64,000 nt of DNA from Tharpella sp964457755. Lineage in GTDB: Bacteria > Desulfobacterota > Anaeroferrophillalia > Anaeroferrophillales > Tharpellaceae. Positions 29,115-37,742 of the stretch are shown here, in pieces. The translations under genes were made by a program, and so were the position numbers. The DNA lies in NCBI GenBank assembly GCA_964457755.1, contig CAYWGC010000009.1:1-64000 (forward strand), written 5' to 3'. Below the pieces are notes generated by a model, which was given only the letters and a program-made list of their open reading frames with translations, was not told where the DNA came from and searched no databases. Numbering within the stretch: the stretch's first letter is position 1; every line of letters begins with the position of its first letter.

Positions 29115-31148
29115 TCACAACAACGTCAAATCATCATAAGGTTCAGCTGCATCAGGAAACCGGTCGACAATCTCTACAAACTTACCTTCTAAAGCGAGAA
29201 AGGCGTCGACAATATCTGGATCCAGATGGGTGCCACGCAGGTTGCGAATTGTCTCTGCGGCCTCGACATGCGGCAGGGCCGGCTTGTACCGCTTACGGCT
29301 TCTGAGGACATCATAAACATCAGCCAAAGCCACCAAACGCCCGGAAAGCGGGATATTCTCCCCCCGCAAGCCCCGAGGATAACCAGAACCATCCCATTTT
29401 TCATGATGAGTGTAAACTAACTCCCGGGCCACATGCAAAAAAGAGCGCCCCCCACCCCCGCTATCAACCGGAAGCCGAGCTTCAGCCTTGATCAAGATAT
29501 CACGTCCGATGCGGGGATGCTCTCTCATCTCGGCAAATTCCGGAGCGGTTAATTTGCCATACTTCAACAAAATCCGGTCAAGCACCCCGACTTTCCCAAT
29601 ATCATGTAAAGGAACTGAGCGATAAAGCAAATCGATCATCTCTTTATCAAGTTGCTTCTTATACTTCGTTTGAGATGCCAGATATTCGGCCAAAATCCGG
29701 ACAAAATTCTGAATCCGTAAAATATGTCCTCCGGTTTCGTCATCCCGAGTTTCAGCCATGGCTGTCAAACTGATTATGGTAGTATCCTGGGCCATTAAAA
29801 GATCATGATTACGCTTCACCAGAGCTCTCTCTTCGCGCCAGTATTTAAGCAGCGTTAAGAAGATAAAATTGACCACCATCAGAGCCATGGCATAGAGTGG
29901 ATTAACAAAAAATCCCTGCACCTTTAACAGAAAAAAGGAACCATACCAGAGCCCGCAACCAGCCCCGAAAAAAAAGAGAAGGCTCAGCCACGGTCGGGCC
30001 CAGGCCAGGAAAAGTGTCGCCATGATCCCGATTCCAAAAAGGGCAACCAGCTCGCCACCCCGAGCCCAGACCGGCTGTCGCAAAAACTTACCTTGCAAAA
30101 GGTTATCTATCATGGTCGCATGCACTTCAACCCCGGGATAAAAAGAGTCAAGCGGGGTAACTTGAAAGTCATGCAATCCGGCTGCCGTCGCCCCAACCAC
30201 AACAACCCTATCCTTAAACTTGCCCTCTGCCACTCGATCACTTAGAACATCGGCTGCGGCAACATACTCATAAAAACCCTGTTTGCCATGGTAGTAAAGC
30301 AGCAGGTTGCCTTTTTCATCAAGAGGAACCAACCCTCCTCGCGCAAGTGACAGAGACTCCAGTTTACCTTTAAAAGAATTTAAAATGATTTTATCTGCGG
30401 ATTTCGCCTGCATCACTGCGGCCAAAGCCAACGAGGGATAATATCGGCCATTTAAATTTATGATTAGAGGCAGGCGCCGCAAAACCCCATCACAATCGCT
30501 CAAGGCATTAAGAAAACCAGAAGCCGGGGCCGCTTGAGAGAGTTCAGGAAGGTTAACAATAACACCTTGAGGCTCCAGGCAAGGAGAGAGTAAAGGCGCT
30601 GCTGAAGTACTCCGGGAAATAACATTCAGAGGGTGGGCCGGACTTATATCTGAGAAACTATTTTCTTCATAAAGAAAACTGTAACCTAAGACAAAAGGAC
30701 CTCTAGCAAGAGTGCCTGCCAGAACCGCATCATTATCGCGAAATCTTGCCGGCAAATCTTGAATCGAAAATTCAACCTCAAGATCTCGTTTCATCTCAGC
30801 CTGAAGAAGCGGTAGAGAGGTTCTATCAGGTTCGGCAAAGAGCATGTCCAGAGCAACAGCTCTAGCCCCCGCCTGATTGAGTTTATCAAGAAGCAGGGCC
30901 ACTCGATATCGGGGCCAGGGCCACTGCCCAAATTGAGCAAGACTTACTTCGTCAATATCGACAATCAGCGGTTCTCTGAAACCTTTGTCAGCCGGCAGAG
31001 AGCCCAACATGACATCGTAAGCTTTGAGACCGAGAAGGGAAAAATATGCGGGTTGGATCAGATAGACAACAATAAAGACACAAGAGACTAGAAGACCAGA
31101 TAAAACAATCAGCCACTGCCGACTTCGACTCTGGTTAGCCACCCTCAT
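29115..31148 (-). CDS. CHASE2 sensor - HD-GYP cyclic-di-GMP phosphodiesterase
   Basis: A 677-residue membrane signalling protein. After the first membrane helix (about 12-32) comes a large extracytoplasmic CHASE2 domain (about 40-335; FREPLIVDIDEVSLAQFGQWPWPR is typical). Three membrane helices follow (about 350-435), then an HD-GYP domain (about 460-665) with HDIGKVGV, HHEKWDGSGYPRGLRGENIPLSGRLVALADVYDVL and the GYP triplet intact. It should hydrolyse cyclic di-GMP in response to an external cue. Its ATG overlaps the stop of the OmpA-like gene by 4 nt, and a FecR-domain gene precedes that, so the three form one operon. Confidence 0.92.
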   Translation of the reverse strand: MRVANQSRSRQWLIVLSGLLVSCVFIVVYLIQPAYFSLLGLKAYDVMLGSLPADKGFREPLIVDIDEVSLAQFGQWPWPRYRVALLLDKLNQAGARAVALDMLFAEPDRTSLPLLQAEMKRDLEVEFSIQDLPARFRDNDAVLAGTLARGPFVLGYSFLYEENSFSDISPAHPLNVISRSTSAAPLLSPCLEPQGVIVNLPELSQAAPASGFLNALSDCDGVLRRLPLIINLNGRYYPSLALAAVMQAKSADKIILNSFKGKLESLSLARGGLVPLDEKGNLLLYYHGKQGFYEYVAAADVLSDRVAEGKFKDRVVVVGATAAGLHDFQVTPLDSFYPGVEVHATMIDNLLQGKFLRQPVWARGGELVALFGIGIMATLFLAWARPWLSLLFFFGAGCGLWYGSFFLLKVQGFFVNPLYAMALMVVNFIFLTLLKYWREERALVKRNHDLLMAQDTTIISLTAMAETRDDETGGHILRIQNFVRILAEYLASQTKYKKQLDKEMIDLLYRSVPLHDIGKVGVLDRILLKYGKLTAPEFAEMREHPRIGRDILIKAEARLPVDSGGGGRSFLHVARELVYTHHEKWDGSGYPRGLRGENIPLSGRLVALADVYDVLRSRKRYKPALPHVEAAETIRNLRGTHLDPDIVDAFLALEGKFVEIVDRFPDAAEPYDDLTLL

Positions 31149-31747
31149 CTGACCACAACCTCCACCCTGCGGTTTTTTGCCTCGGCCACATTATCTGCAG
31201 TGACTACCAAAGGATTACCCTCACCGTGCGAGGTCACCTGCAGAAATTCAGTATTAACTCCCTGCGCAACCAGGAGGTCATAAACTTTTTGCGCTCTGGC
31301 GGTTGAGAGTTTGAGATTGTAACGTTTTGAACCCGCCCGATCACTATGGCCGAAGATACTGATATCGACCGATTCCCGAGTTTTTATAGAGACCATAATT
31401 TGCCCTATCAGATCACGAGATGAAGCCGTCAAAATTATCGAGCCAGTTTCAAAGTAGAGCAGAAAACTCTCAGGCGGCAAAGGTTCGGCTTTAAGCGCAG
31501 CTTTAAAAGTGCGCTCAATTTCAGCCTGACTCATGACTTTTACCAACTGCGGAGGGCTGTCGGGGCCCGCCACAGTCAAGCCCTCTCCAGCTTTGTCAAG
31601 CAGTACCGAACCTTTCTCATTTGTCAGTTGGATGGCCCCAACCGTACCGTCGGACTCCGGCAACAACACAAAAATATTTTTCGGGCAGGCACAAGAGATC
31701 AAAAACAGAACCATTAACAAACTTAAGATAGATTTTTTATTTAGCAC
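31145..31747 (-). CDS. OmpA-family lipoprotein
   Basis: A 200-residue protein with a lipoprotein signal (lipobox LISC, Cys19), a short N-terminal region and a C-terminal OmpA domain at about 95-200 (LLYFETGSIILTASSRDLIG, ISIFGHSDRAGSKRYNLKLSTARAQKVYDLLV, GEGNPLVVTADNVAEAKNRRVEVVVR). The Asp and Arg that bind peptidoglycan are present. It sits between a FecR-domain gene and the CHASE2 gene and probably anchors the sensor complex to the wall or outer membrane. Confidence 0.92.
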   Translation of the reverse strand: MLNKKSILSLLMVLFLISCACPKNIFVLLPESDGTVGAIQLTNEKGSVLLDKAGEGLTVAGPDSPPQLVKVMSQAEIERTFKAALKAEPLPPESFLLYFETGSIILTASSRDLIGQIMVSIKTRESVDISIFGHSDRAGSKRYNLKLSTARAQKVYDLLVAQGVNTEFLQVTSHGEGNPLVVTADNVAEAKNRRVEVVVR

Positions 31748-31794
31748 CTTTATACTCCAGCAATTTTGGTGGCTTTTTACAAATACAACTACTT

Positions 31795-32241
31795 TTATTT
31801 CCCGGAAATTTTTGCCGCAAAACGAGTCCCGCGCACCGCCACGACCCCAACCGGAGTCTCCAGGTGGATCGATTCTGGAGAAAGCTTGGCAATAATTCCA
31901 GAGATATAGACAAAAGTCCCCTTTATCATGCTAACTAACAGGGAGAAATCACCCTCCACCGGTGCAAAAACAAATTCGTCCAAAGAGAGACGACTATTAG
32001 GCCCCATAGAAAAAATGGTGTTATCTCTCAAGACTATACCAAGGGAACCATCCGGACCGGTCACCAGCAGATCTTCGGCAAAAATCCTCACCCCCTTTAC
32101 AAGAGGCAAAACCTTGCCCTGCCTTTCAGCAAAAACTTCCCCCTGAACCGTCTTGACACTACCTGATGGAAGCCCTTCGGCAAGTGCCAAACCCGCAAAC
32201 AACATCAATGACAGCACCACAAAAAAAACTCTACTCAGCAT
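31795..32241 (-). CDS. Secreted FecR-domain protein
   Basis: A 148-residue protein with a signal peptide (1-21) and one FecR domain (GSVKTVQGEVFAERQGKVLPLVKG, then DLLVTGPDGSLGIVLRDNTIFSMGPNSRLSLDEF). The closing segment, IHLETPVGVVAVRGTRFAA, is typical of the family. It lacks the sigma-regulator N-terminus of true FecR, so it is a periplasmic sensor module. It is the first gene of the FecR-OmpA-CHASE2 unit. Confidence 0.92.
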   Translation of the reverse strand: MLSRVFFVVLSLMLFAGLALAEGLPSGSVKTVQGEVFAERQGKVLPLVKGVRIFAEDLLVTGPDGSLGIVLRDNTIFSMGPNSRLSLDEFVFAPVEGDFSLLVSMIKGTFVYISGIIAKLSPESIHLETPVGVVAVRGTRFAAKISGK

Positions 32242-32331
32242 TACAACACCTCCTCTCCTCTATATATCTCAATACTGTTGACTGCTAGCTTGCCCCTAAC
32301 TTTAAACGTCATACTATGAACTTTAGAACTG

Positions 32332-35154
32332 TCATGAAATATCGAAAAATTTGCGCTTTCCGGATTTATCATCAAGGATTTGACGAACTCTTTCAGCCAA
32401 TTTCACCAGGGTCAAAGGCTTCATCATTAACGCTCTGATGCCAGTGGCATAGACCTGTTTTTCAGTCTCACCAGAACAATAACCAGTACAAATGATGATT
32501 GGCAATTCAGGTTCTTTTGCCAACATCTTTGCAGCCATCTGCAAACCCGACATCTCCGGCATCGCGAGGTCGCTGATCACCAAATCGAAAGCTTGCGAAT
32601 CATTCATGAATAAGGCTAAGGCTTCACAACTACTATTTATGACCGTCAAGTGATAACCTAAAGGCAAAAACATTTCACTTGCTAAATCCACCAGAGATTC
32701 TTCATCATCAACAAAAAGAATACGTTCATTGCCTCTCGGCAACCCCGTTGTGAATATCTCATCAACTAAAGCCTCGGCTTTACTGATCGGTAAATAAACC
32801 GTAAATTCAGTACCCTCCCCAGGACGGCTGAAAACAGCTATCGCCCCACCGCAATGCTTAACAATACCATGCACCACGGCCAGACCCATACCAGTTCCTT
32901 CACCCTCTTTTTTGGTCGTAAAAAAAGGTTCAAAAATCCGTCCTTGAAGCTCGGCACTGATTCCCTGGCCGCTATCTTTGACTTGCAGTTTCAGATAAGG
33001 CCCCGAAGCCAAACCAAGCTTCTCCGCCCCGGCATCATCTTCCTTGAGTGCAATCGTCATGACGCCACCGCCCGGCATAGCATGGGCGGCATTGGTACAA
33101 AAATTGACAATCATCTGATGCATCTGAGTCGGATCAGCCTTGACCAAAGCATCAGATTCAAGCTCTTGCCGGATCTCAATATTAGCCGACAAAGATGGTT
33201 GCAGCAGCTTCAAAGCCTCTTTGATAATCAACTTCAATCGAAGCGGCCGGGTCTCAACCTCACGCTGACGACTGAATACCAGTATCTGTTTTACCAACTC
33301 TGCAGCCCGATCTGAGGCCGTCAATACATTCTCCAGATAGCGGCGTACATTACTGTCGGCCTCAAGTTTAGCCAGAGATATTTCACTGAAACCACGGATT
33401 GCGGCCAGAGCATTATTAAAATCATGAGCAATACCGCCAGCCAGAGTACCGATAGCCTCCATCTTCTGTGACTGACGCAGCTGAGCCTCCATCTCCAGCT
33501 GACCGCTCACATCCCGAGCCACCACCACAAAACCGCTAATCTTCTGATAAGTATCATAAATCGTTGAAACCGTGACGTCGCTGATTAACAATGTGTCATC
33601 TTTTTTTCGGTTTTTCAGACGCCCGGTCCAAACCGAACCGCTGTCAACCGATTCTCGCATATCACGATAAACCTCTTCCCCGAATTCATCACCCCAGAGA
33701 AAATCAGTCTTTTTCCCCTTAATCTCAGCGCCCAGGTAACCAGTGGTCTTTTCAAAGGCCGGATTAACATATTCTATAAAACCATCAACATCAGTAATGA
33801 TAATGACCTCAGATGTATGAACAACCGCCGAGGCCAGCTGCGCCAGACCTTTTTCCGCCTCATCCCTGTCGGCCTCACTGCAACGTAAGGTTACAAGCAT
33901 TTTATTGGCCGCACCGGCAAGTTCGACAAATTCCCGATAAGCAAGTTTTTCGGTATCGACATCAATTGCCAGGGAAGCTGCACGCTGGAAAAACAGGTTG
34001 AAAACAGCAAAAGAATTTCTGGCTTGGCGCCATATAATGAAAGAGATCAAGGCCGCTCCACCAAGCAAGACTAAAAGAGCCAGGGAAATAAGCAAAAGAT
34101 GAGTTTGAACCCTTTTATTCATTGCCAACCGAATCCGACTGACCGAAGCTTCAATATCATCGACATAGATACCTGCTCCAACATACCACTGCCAATCCTT
34201 CAGGCCTTGAACATAGCTTATTTTATCCAAGGGCAGCTGACCACTCTCGGATGGCATTTTATACTGCAAGTAGCCACCACCACCCTGAGCCCGCCGAATC
34301 AGTTCCCGTGCCACTTCAACACCATCAATATCGGTGGTATCTATTACATTATGTCCACAAGCTGGGCCCACCAAACTAATACCATTAAAATGACCGGCAA
34401 AAAGGTAACCGTTGCGAGGGAATTTTTTTCCTTCAATAAAGGCTATAGCTTCTCTTTTAATCTCCTCTTCGAGATCATCAAGATAGGCCCCGGTGCCTAT
34501 AAACCAGTCAAATGGGGCAAAATATTTGATAAAGGAAATTTTCGGAAAATCCTTGCCAGCCTGATCCGGCTTACTCCAATGGTAGTCATAAAATCCTTCA
34601 TCTTGCTTTTTAACCAGGGCAATCGTATCGCGAATAATATATTTTCCTCGGGCATCTTTAAGATCGAGCAGATTTTTCCCTTCCAGAGACGGGCGATCGG
34701 CAAAGAGTTCCTCTCTTCCATCTAATGCTGTGACAAAAAAATAACCTTTACCATCATTAAAACGAAGCGGACGCAGAGCTTCCCGGATCATCTCTTTAAT
34801 TTCTGCAGGTCTCTTGCTTTCAGCATAAGTCGTATAAAGATGGGTGGCCACAGCATGGGCCTCATAAACCCGAGCCTGAATTGTTTTACGAACTTCATTT
34901 TCCTGCTGTGACTTCTTAAAATGAATAAAGCGCAGAGTTTCGTCAACTCTGCGCTTGACCACTATTTTGCGATCTTCATACTGACGCACACGAACTTTAT
35001 CGGCCTCCTGGTGAAAAGTATTAACTTCATGGTAGATGAAAAAACCACCTAAAAATACGATGGGAATCAACGTAACCAGAATCATCCCCAAAAGTTGGGT
35101 TCGAGCAAAACTTTTGATTGATTTCATAGTTTTCAAAACATTAGCGGTTTTCAA
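32332..35154 (-). CDS. Cache-PAS hybrid sensor histidine kinase
   Basis: A 940-residue protein with these parts in order: membrane helix at about 19-40, two Cache modules (about 75-345; YDYHWSKPDQAGKDFPKISFIKYFAPFDWFIGTGAYLDDL is typical Cache_2), second membrane helix at about 350-375, PAS at about 440-560, HisKA with the phosphorylated His in AGGIAHDFNNALAAIRG (about 580), ATPase with NFCTNAAHAM, DSGQGI and GTGMGLAVVHGIVKHCGG, and a receiver domain from about 812 (RILFVDDEES, DLVISDLAMPEMSG). There is no DNA-binding output, so phosphotransfer goes to a partner elsewhere. The open frame starts at TTG 35154 and overlaps the ftsB-like gene by 14 nt; ATG 35127 is an alternative start. Confidence 0.92.
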   Translation of the reverse strand: MKTANVLKTMKSIKSFARTQLLGMILVTLIPIVFLGGFFIYHEVNTFHQEADKVRVRQYEDRKIVVKRRVDETLRFIHFKKSQQENEVRKTIQARVYEAHAVATHLYTTYAESKRPAEIKEMIREALRPLRFNDGKGYFFVTALDGREELFADRPSLEGKNLLDLKDARGKYIIRDTIALVKKQDEGFYDYHWSKPDQAGKDFPKISFIKYFAPFDWFIGTGAYLDDLEEEIKREAIAFIEGKKFPRNGYLFAGHFNGISLVGPACGHNVIDTTDIDGVEVARELIRRAQGGGGYLQYKMPSESGQLPLDKISYVQGLKDWQWYVGAGIYVDDIEASVSRIRLAMNKRVQTHLLLISLALLVLLGGAALISFIIWRQARNSFAVFNLFFQRAASLAIDVDTEKLAYREFVELAGAANKMLVTLRCSEADRDEAEKGLAQLASAVVHTSEVIIITDVDGFIEYVNPAFEKTTGYLGAEIKGKKTDFLWGDEFGEEVYRDMRESVDSGSVWTGRLKNRKKDDTLLISDVTVSTIYDTYQKISGFVVVARDVSGQLEMEAQLRQSQKMEAIGTLAGGIAHDFNNALAAIRGFSEISLAKLEADSNVRRYLENVLTASDRAAELVKQILVFSRQREVETRPLRLKLIIKEALKLLQPSLSANIEIRQELESDALVKADPTQMHQMIVNFCTNAAHAMPGGGVMTIALKEDDAGAEKLGLASGPYLKLQVKDSGQGISAELQGRIFEPFFTTKKEGEGTGMGLAVVHGIVKHCGGAIAVFSRPGEGTEFTVYLPISKAEALVDEIFTTGLPRGNERILFVDDEESLVDLASEMFLPLGYHLTVINSSCEALALFMNDSQAFDLVISDLAMPEMSGLQMAAKMLAKEPELPIIICTGYCSGETEKQVYATGIRALMMKPLTLVKLAERVRQILDDKSGKRKFFDIS

Positions 35155-35416
35155 AGAGAAAGAGAATTTCGTTGTCGCGAATCATGTGGAGGTCGCGGCG
35201 GACAACTAACTCCTGGTAACGGGCATCACTTTGTAAAAGACGTATTTTATGTTCCAAACGTTGGTTTTCAACTTTAAGCTCCTGGTTATGCTCAGTTAGG
35301 TGATTAATCTCATTTGCAACCAGCCTTAAAACCCGGTCGCCACGGTTGCCGAACCAGGTCAACCAGACAAAATAAAAAATGACCAGCAGCAGAACCCCTG
35401 AAATTAGCCGTTTCAT
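35141..35416 (-). CDS. FtsB/DivIC-like septum formation protein
   Basis: A small bitopic protein of 91 residues: membrane helix at about 5-24 (ISGVLLLVIFYFVWLTWF) and a coiled coil (RVLRLVANEINHLTEHNQELKVENQRLEHKIRLL), closing with YQELVVRRDLHMIRDNEILFLF. That closing pattern, (R)xxLgmvrpgEivf-like, is typical of FtsB. The ATG at 35416 overlaps the TonB-like stop by 4 nt (ATGA), so the longer open frame is rejected. It would bridge FtsQ and FtsL in the divisome. The family is loosely conserved, so the exact role is less sure than the fold. Confidence 0.8.
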   Translation of the reverse strand: MKRLISGVLLLVIFYFVWLTWFGNRGDRVLRLVANEINHLTEHNQELKVENQRLEHKIRLLQSDARYQELVVRRDLHMIRDNEILFLFENR

Positions 35417-36276
35417 CGAGACACCCGGAAAGTGATGCTGACCGTCCCCCACTGCTCCTGCTGAGGGAGATCAGAGGCCAGAATGGAAAAGCGCCATTGC
35501 TGCAAAAACCTCTCTGCGACATTGACAAGTTCAAGATCACCGATTTTCAAGGTCTCAAACCGGCTTACGCTGCCATCCGGGCGCACCCAAAAACGAAAAT
35601 CAACCGAAACATCTTTGGCCAGAGAAATTTTTGGCAATGCCGGCCGAAAGAGAACCTGCCGACTGCGGGCTACCGGCCCCTCTAAACCAAAATCACGGCG
35701 GCTGATCTTTTTTTCCGGCAGATCAAGTGTGAGAAGTTTTTTTTGACCTGCAGGAGAGAGTAGTTCATCAACCAGGGCACCGGATTCGGCAAGCACCTGC
35801 TTAAAGGTGCCATCAAGACGACTACCGCTCAAACGGCCCGCCGGTTTCTTACCCAACCTACCTAAAAGTTTTTGCGGTGGAATCGAAGGCAACGTTTCGG
35901 GAAGCGGCAGAAACTCAACTGTCAACTTTTGAGACGGGGAGATTTCCGGCAGTTTAAGAAGAGCTGGAGGTAAAAACGAATCCTCACCAAGAGCCGGAAG
36001 TTCTTTAAGACGATCATCGATCAGGGCAGAAACATGGTCATCTGCCAGCAATGGTGAGACCTTCTCCACGACCGGAGGCTCGGGTACAACTTCCGGCGCC
36101 ACCAGGGTGACCTCAATTTCGTTAACGCTCAAGAGAGCCAGGCGGTTGATATGAATATTGAAAAGTCTGGTCAGATCAGGAAGAGCCATAATCAGGGCCG
36201 CATGAAGGAGCCCTGAGAGAAGTAAAAACGGGATCAAACGAGCCGATTTATAACGTGGCGTAGTAGAGAGCAACAA
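35413..36276 (-). CDS. TonB-family energy transducer
   Basis: A 287-residue protein with one membrane helix near the N-terminus (about 14-33, LIPFLLLSGLLHAALIMAL, with the His conserved in TonB), a long Pro/Leu-rich periplasmic linker and a C-terminal TonB-like domain (VDFRFWVRPDGSVSRFETLKIGDLELVNVAERFLQQWRF). The usual YP box is replaced, so the outer-membrane partner is not predictable. exbB and exbD lie upstream on the same strand, separated by a 150-base gap with a heptanucleotide repeat. Confidence 0.8.
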   Translation of the reverse strand: MLLSTTPRYKSARLIPFLLLSGLLHAALIMALPDLTRLFNIHINRLALLSVNEIEVTLVAPEVVPEPPVVEKVSPLLADDHVSALIDDRLKELPALGEDSFLPPALLKLPEISPSQKLTVEFLPLPETLPSIPPQKLLGRLGKKPAGRLSGSRLDGTFKQVLAESGALVDELLSPAGQKKLLTLDLPEKKISRRDFGLEGPVARSRQVLFRPALPKISLAKDVSVDFRFWVRPDGSVSRFETLKIGDLELVNVAERFLQQWRFSILASDLPQQEQWGTVSITFRVSR

Positions 36277-36285
36277 TCACCTCTT

Positions 36286-36313
36286 TAGTAGTCGGCAGTG
36301 GGCAGTCGACAGT
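36286..36313. repeat. Heptanucleotide repeat, four CAGTNNN-type units
   Basis: TAGTAGT, CGGCAGT, GGGCAGT, CGACAGT in tandem, in the gap between exbD and the tonB-like gene. Confidence 0.8.
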
Positions 36314-36428
36314 TCAAACCATCTTCACATTTCACATCTCGACTTTCCAGCACTATGCATGCACTTACAGGCAACCCAGAGAGGACTCAAACGAAACTTT
36401 CAGCAGGCACCCAACCAAGTTTTACAAT

Positions 36429-36848
36429 CTACTGCCCACTGGAATCTTCAGGTTGTGTAGCAATCGCTAATTTATTTAAACCGGAACTCTTAGCGGCATC
36501 CATAACCTTGACCACCAGACCGTGATAGACCTTTTTGTCAGCTTCAATCACGACCAGGGCATCATCACCATGGGCTTTCCCCACAGCCTGAAACCTTTCC
36601 CGAAGCTGAGCCAGGGAGAGTTTTTTACCTTCAAGAAAGATCCTGCCACCCGCCTCAATCGCCACCCTTAGAGTGGTTTTTTTCTTAGTGACCTGTTCGG
36701 CGGAAGATTTCGGGAGATCAATTTTGATTCCGGGATTAACCGAAAGACTGGTCGAGAGCATGAAAAAAATAAGCAGCAAAAAGACGACATCGACCAACGG
36801 TGTCATATCGAGCTGCACCTCATCTCGACTGCGAGTTTGAAAACGCAT
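36429..36848 (-). CDS. exbD: ExbD/TolR-family biopolymer transport protein
   Basis: A 139-residue protein with the family start RDEVQLDMTPLVDVVFLLLIFFML (membrane helix about 16-38, with the proton-path Asp in VDVVF) and a periplasmic domain with ALVVIEADKKVYHGLVVKVMDAAK. It forms the proton-driven motor with ExbB and energises the TonB-like protein. It starts 7 nt after exbB. Confidence 0.93.
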   Translation of the reverse strand: MRFQTRSRDEVQLDMTPLVDVVFLLLIFFMLSTSLSVNPGIKIDLPKSSAEQVTKKKTTLRVAIEAGGRIFLEGKKLSLAQLRERFQAVGKAHGDDALVVIEADKKVYHGLVVKVMDAAKSSGLNKLAIATQPEDSSGQ

Positions 36849-36855
36849 AAGCTAA

Positions 36856-37470
36856 TTACCCGCGCCCCTCTTCCTGATCAATCAGATCAAGAATCTCGAT
36901 CGAAACCCGTTCCATCCGCAAAACCCGCTTATCAACCCGGGAACGAAGAAGCTTATAGAAGACAAAAGCGGGGATCGCGACGGTCAAACCGGCGGCCGTC
37001 GTAATTAAAGCCTCTGAAATACCCCCGGCCAGCATCTGGGGATTACCGATACCAGCTTGCGAAATAACACTGAAAGCTTTAATCATCCCGGTTACAGTTC
37101 CCAGAAGACCGAGCAGCGGGGCAATCCCGGCAATAGTCCCAAGAATTGTCAGAAACCTTTCCAGATTGGCAGCTTCAAGACGGCCAACATCTTCAATCGC
37201 CTCCTTGACCTGGTGACGTGCCTTATTATGACGCGAGATACCGGCCATCAAGACCCGGGCAATCGAGGAGTTGTTAAGCCGACACTGGGTCAGGGCATCC
37301 TCCATGCGCTGTTGACGAACCAGATCGCTGACCTCAATAATAAACTTCTCCGGGATAATCCGGCTGCGGCGCAAAGCGAAAAGACGCTCAAAAAGAATTG
37401 CCAGGGTAAGAATCGAACAGATCATAATCGGGTACATCAGATACCCACCTTTCATAACAAACTGATACAT
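36856..37470 (-). CDS. exbB: ExbB/TolQ-family proton channel protein
   Basis: A 204-residue protein with three membrane helices (about 12-30, 105-130 and 150-172). Family motifs are GGYLMYPIMICSILTLAILFERLF at the start, and LGTIAGIAPLLGLLGTVTGMIKAF and GGISEALITTAAGLTVAIPAFVFY, which hold the proton-path residues. First gene of the exbB-exbD-tonB-ftsB run. Confidence 0.95.
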   Translation of the reverse strand: MYQFVMKGGYLMYPIMICSILTLAILFERLFALRRSRIIPEKFIIEVSDLVRQQRMEDALTQCRLNNSSIARVLMAGISRHNKARHQVKEAIEDVGRLEAANLERFLTILGTIAGIAPLLGLLGTVTGMIKAFSVISQAGIGNPQMLAGGISEALITTAAGLTVAIPAFVFYKLLRSRVDKRVLRMERVSIEILDLIDQEEGRG

Positions 37471-37615
37471 CTAAAAACCTCATCTCAGTAAAAAACAATG
37501 TTATACCATAAACTTGCAAACCAAACTAAAAGCACCTCTAAAAATAACAAGCATACAATTAGCTTGTCTTGCAGAACTAATCGAGTCTAACCCTAATTGT
37601 TTTCACAAAAAAGGG

Positions 37616-37704
37616 GTCGAACGACCGCAAATCACCGGCCGCGCCGGGGACTTTAATTGAGTTTCGGCAGCTGTTAGCGGTCTGCGTGCATGCGATCGTT
37701 CGGC
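37616..37704 (-). other. Integron attC-like recombination site downstream of kamA
   Basis: An imperfect palindrome of 89 bases that is far more GC-rich than its surroundings. Read on the minus strand it has the attC order: outer box GCCGAAC (37704-37698), spacer GATC, inner box GCATGCAC (37693-37686), a variable middle with a small hairpin CCGGC-GCG-GCCGG, inner box GTGATTTGC (37635-37627), spacer, and outer box GTTCGAC (37622-37616). The invariant AAC and GTT triplets are present. The inner boxes pair as GCA/TGC and CAC/GTG with unpaired bases between, as in attC. Orientation fits a cassette whose genes are kamA and glnA. No integrase gene is visible. Confidence 0.6.
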
Positions 37705-37742
37705 GTTTTTTTGCCAATTAAATTATCCCCCTTTTTTTACCT

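Noticed and set aside
37616..37704. Simple bidirectional terminator instead of attC
   Set aside because: A and T runs flank it, but the long variable middle, box order and unpaired bases in the inner boxes fit attC better. A terminator role in addition cannot be excluded.
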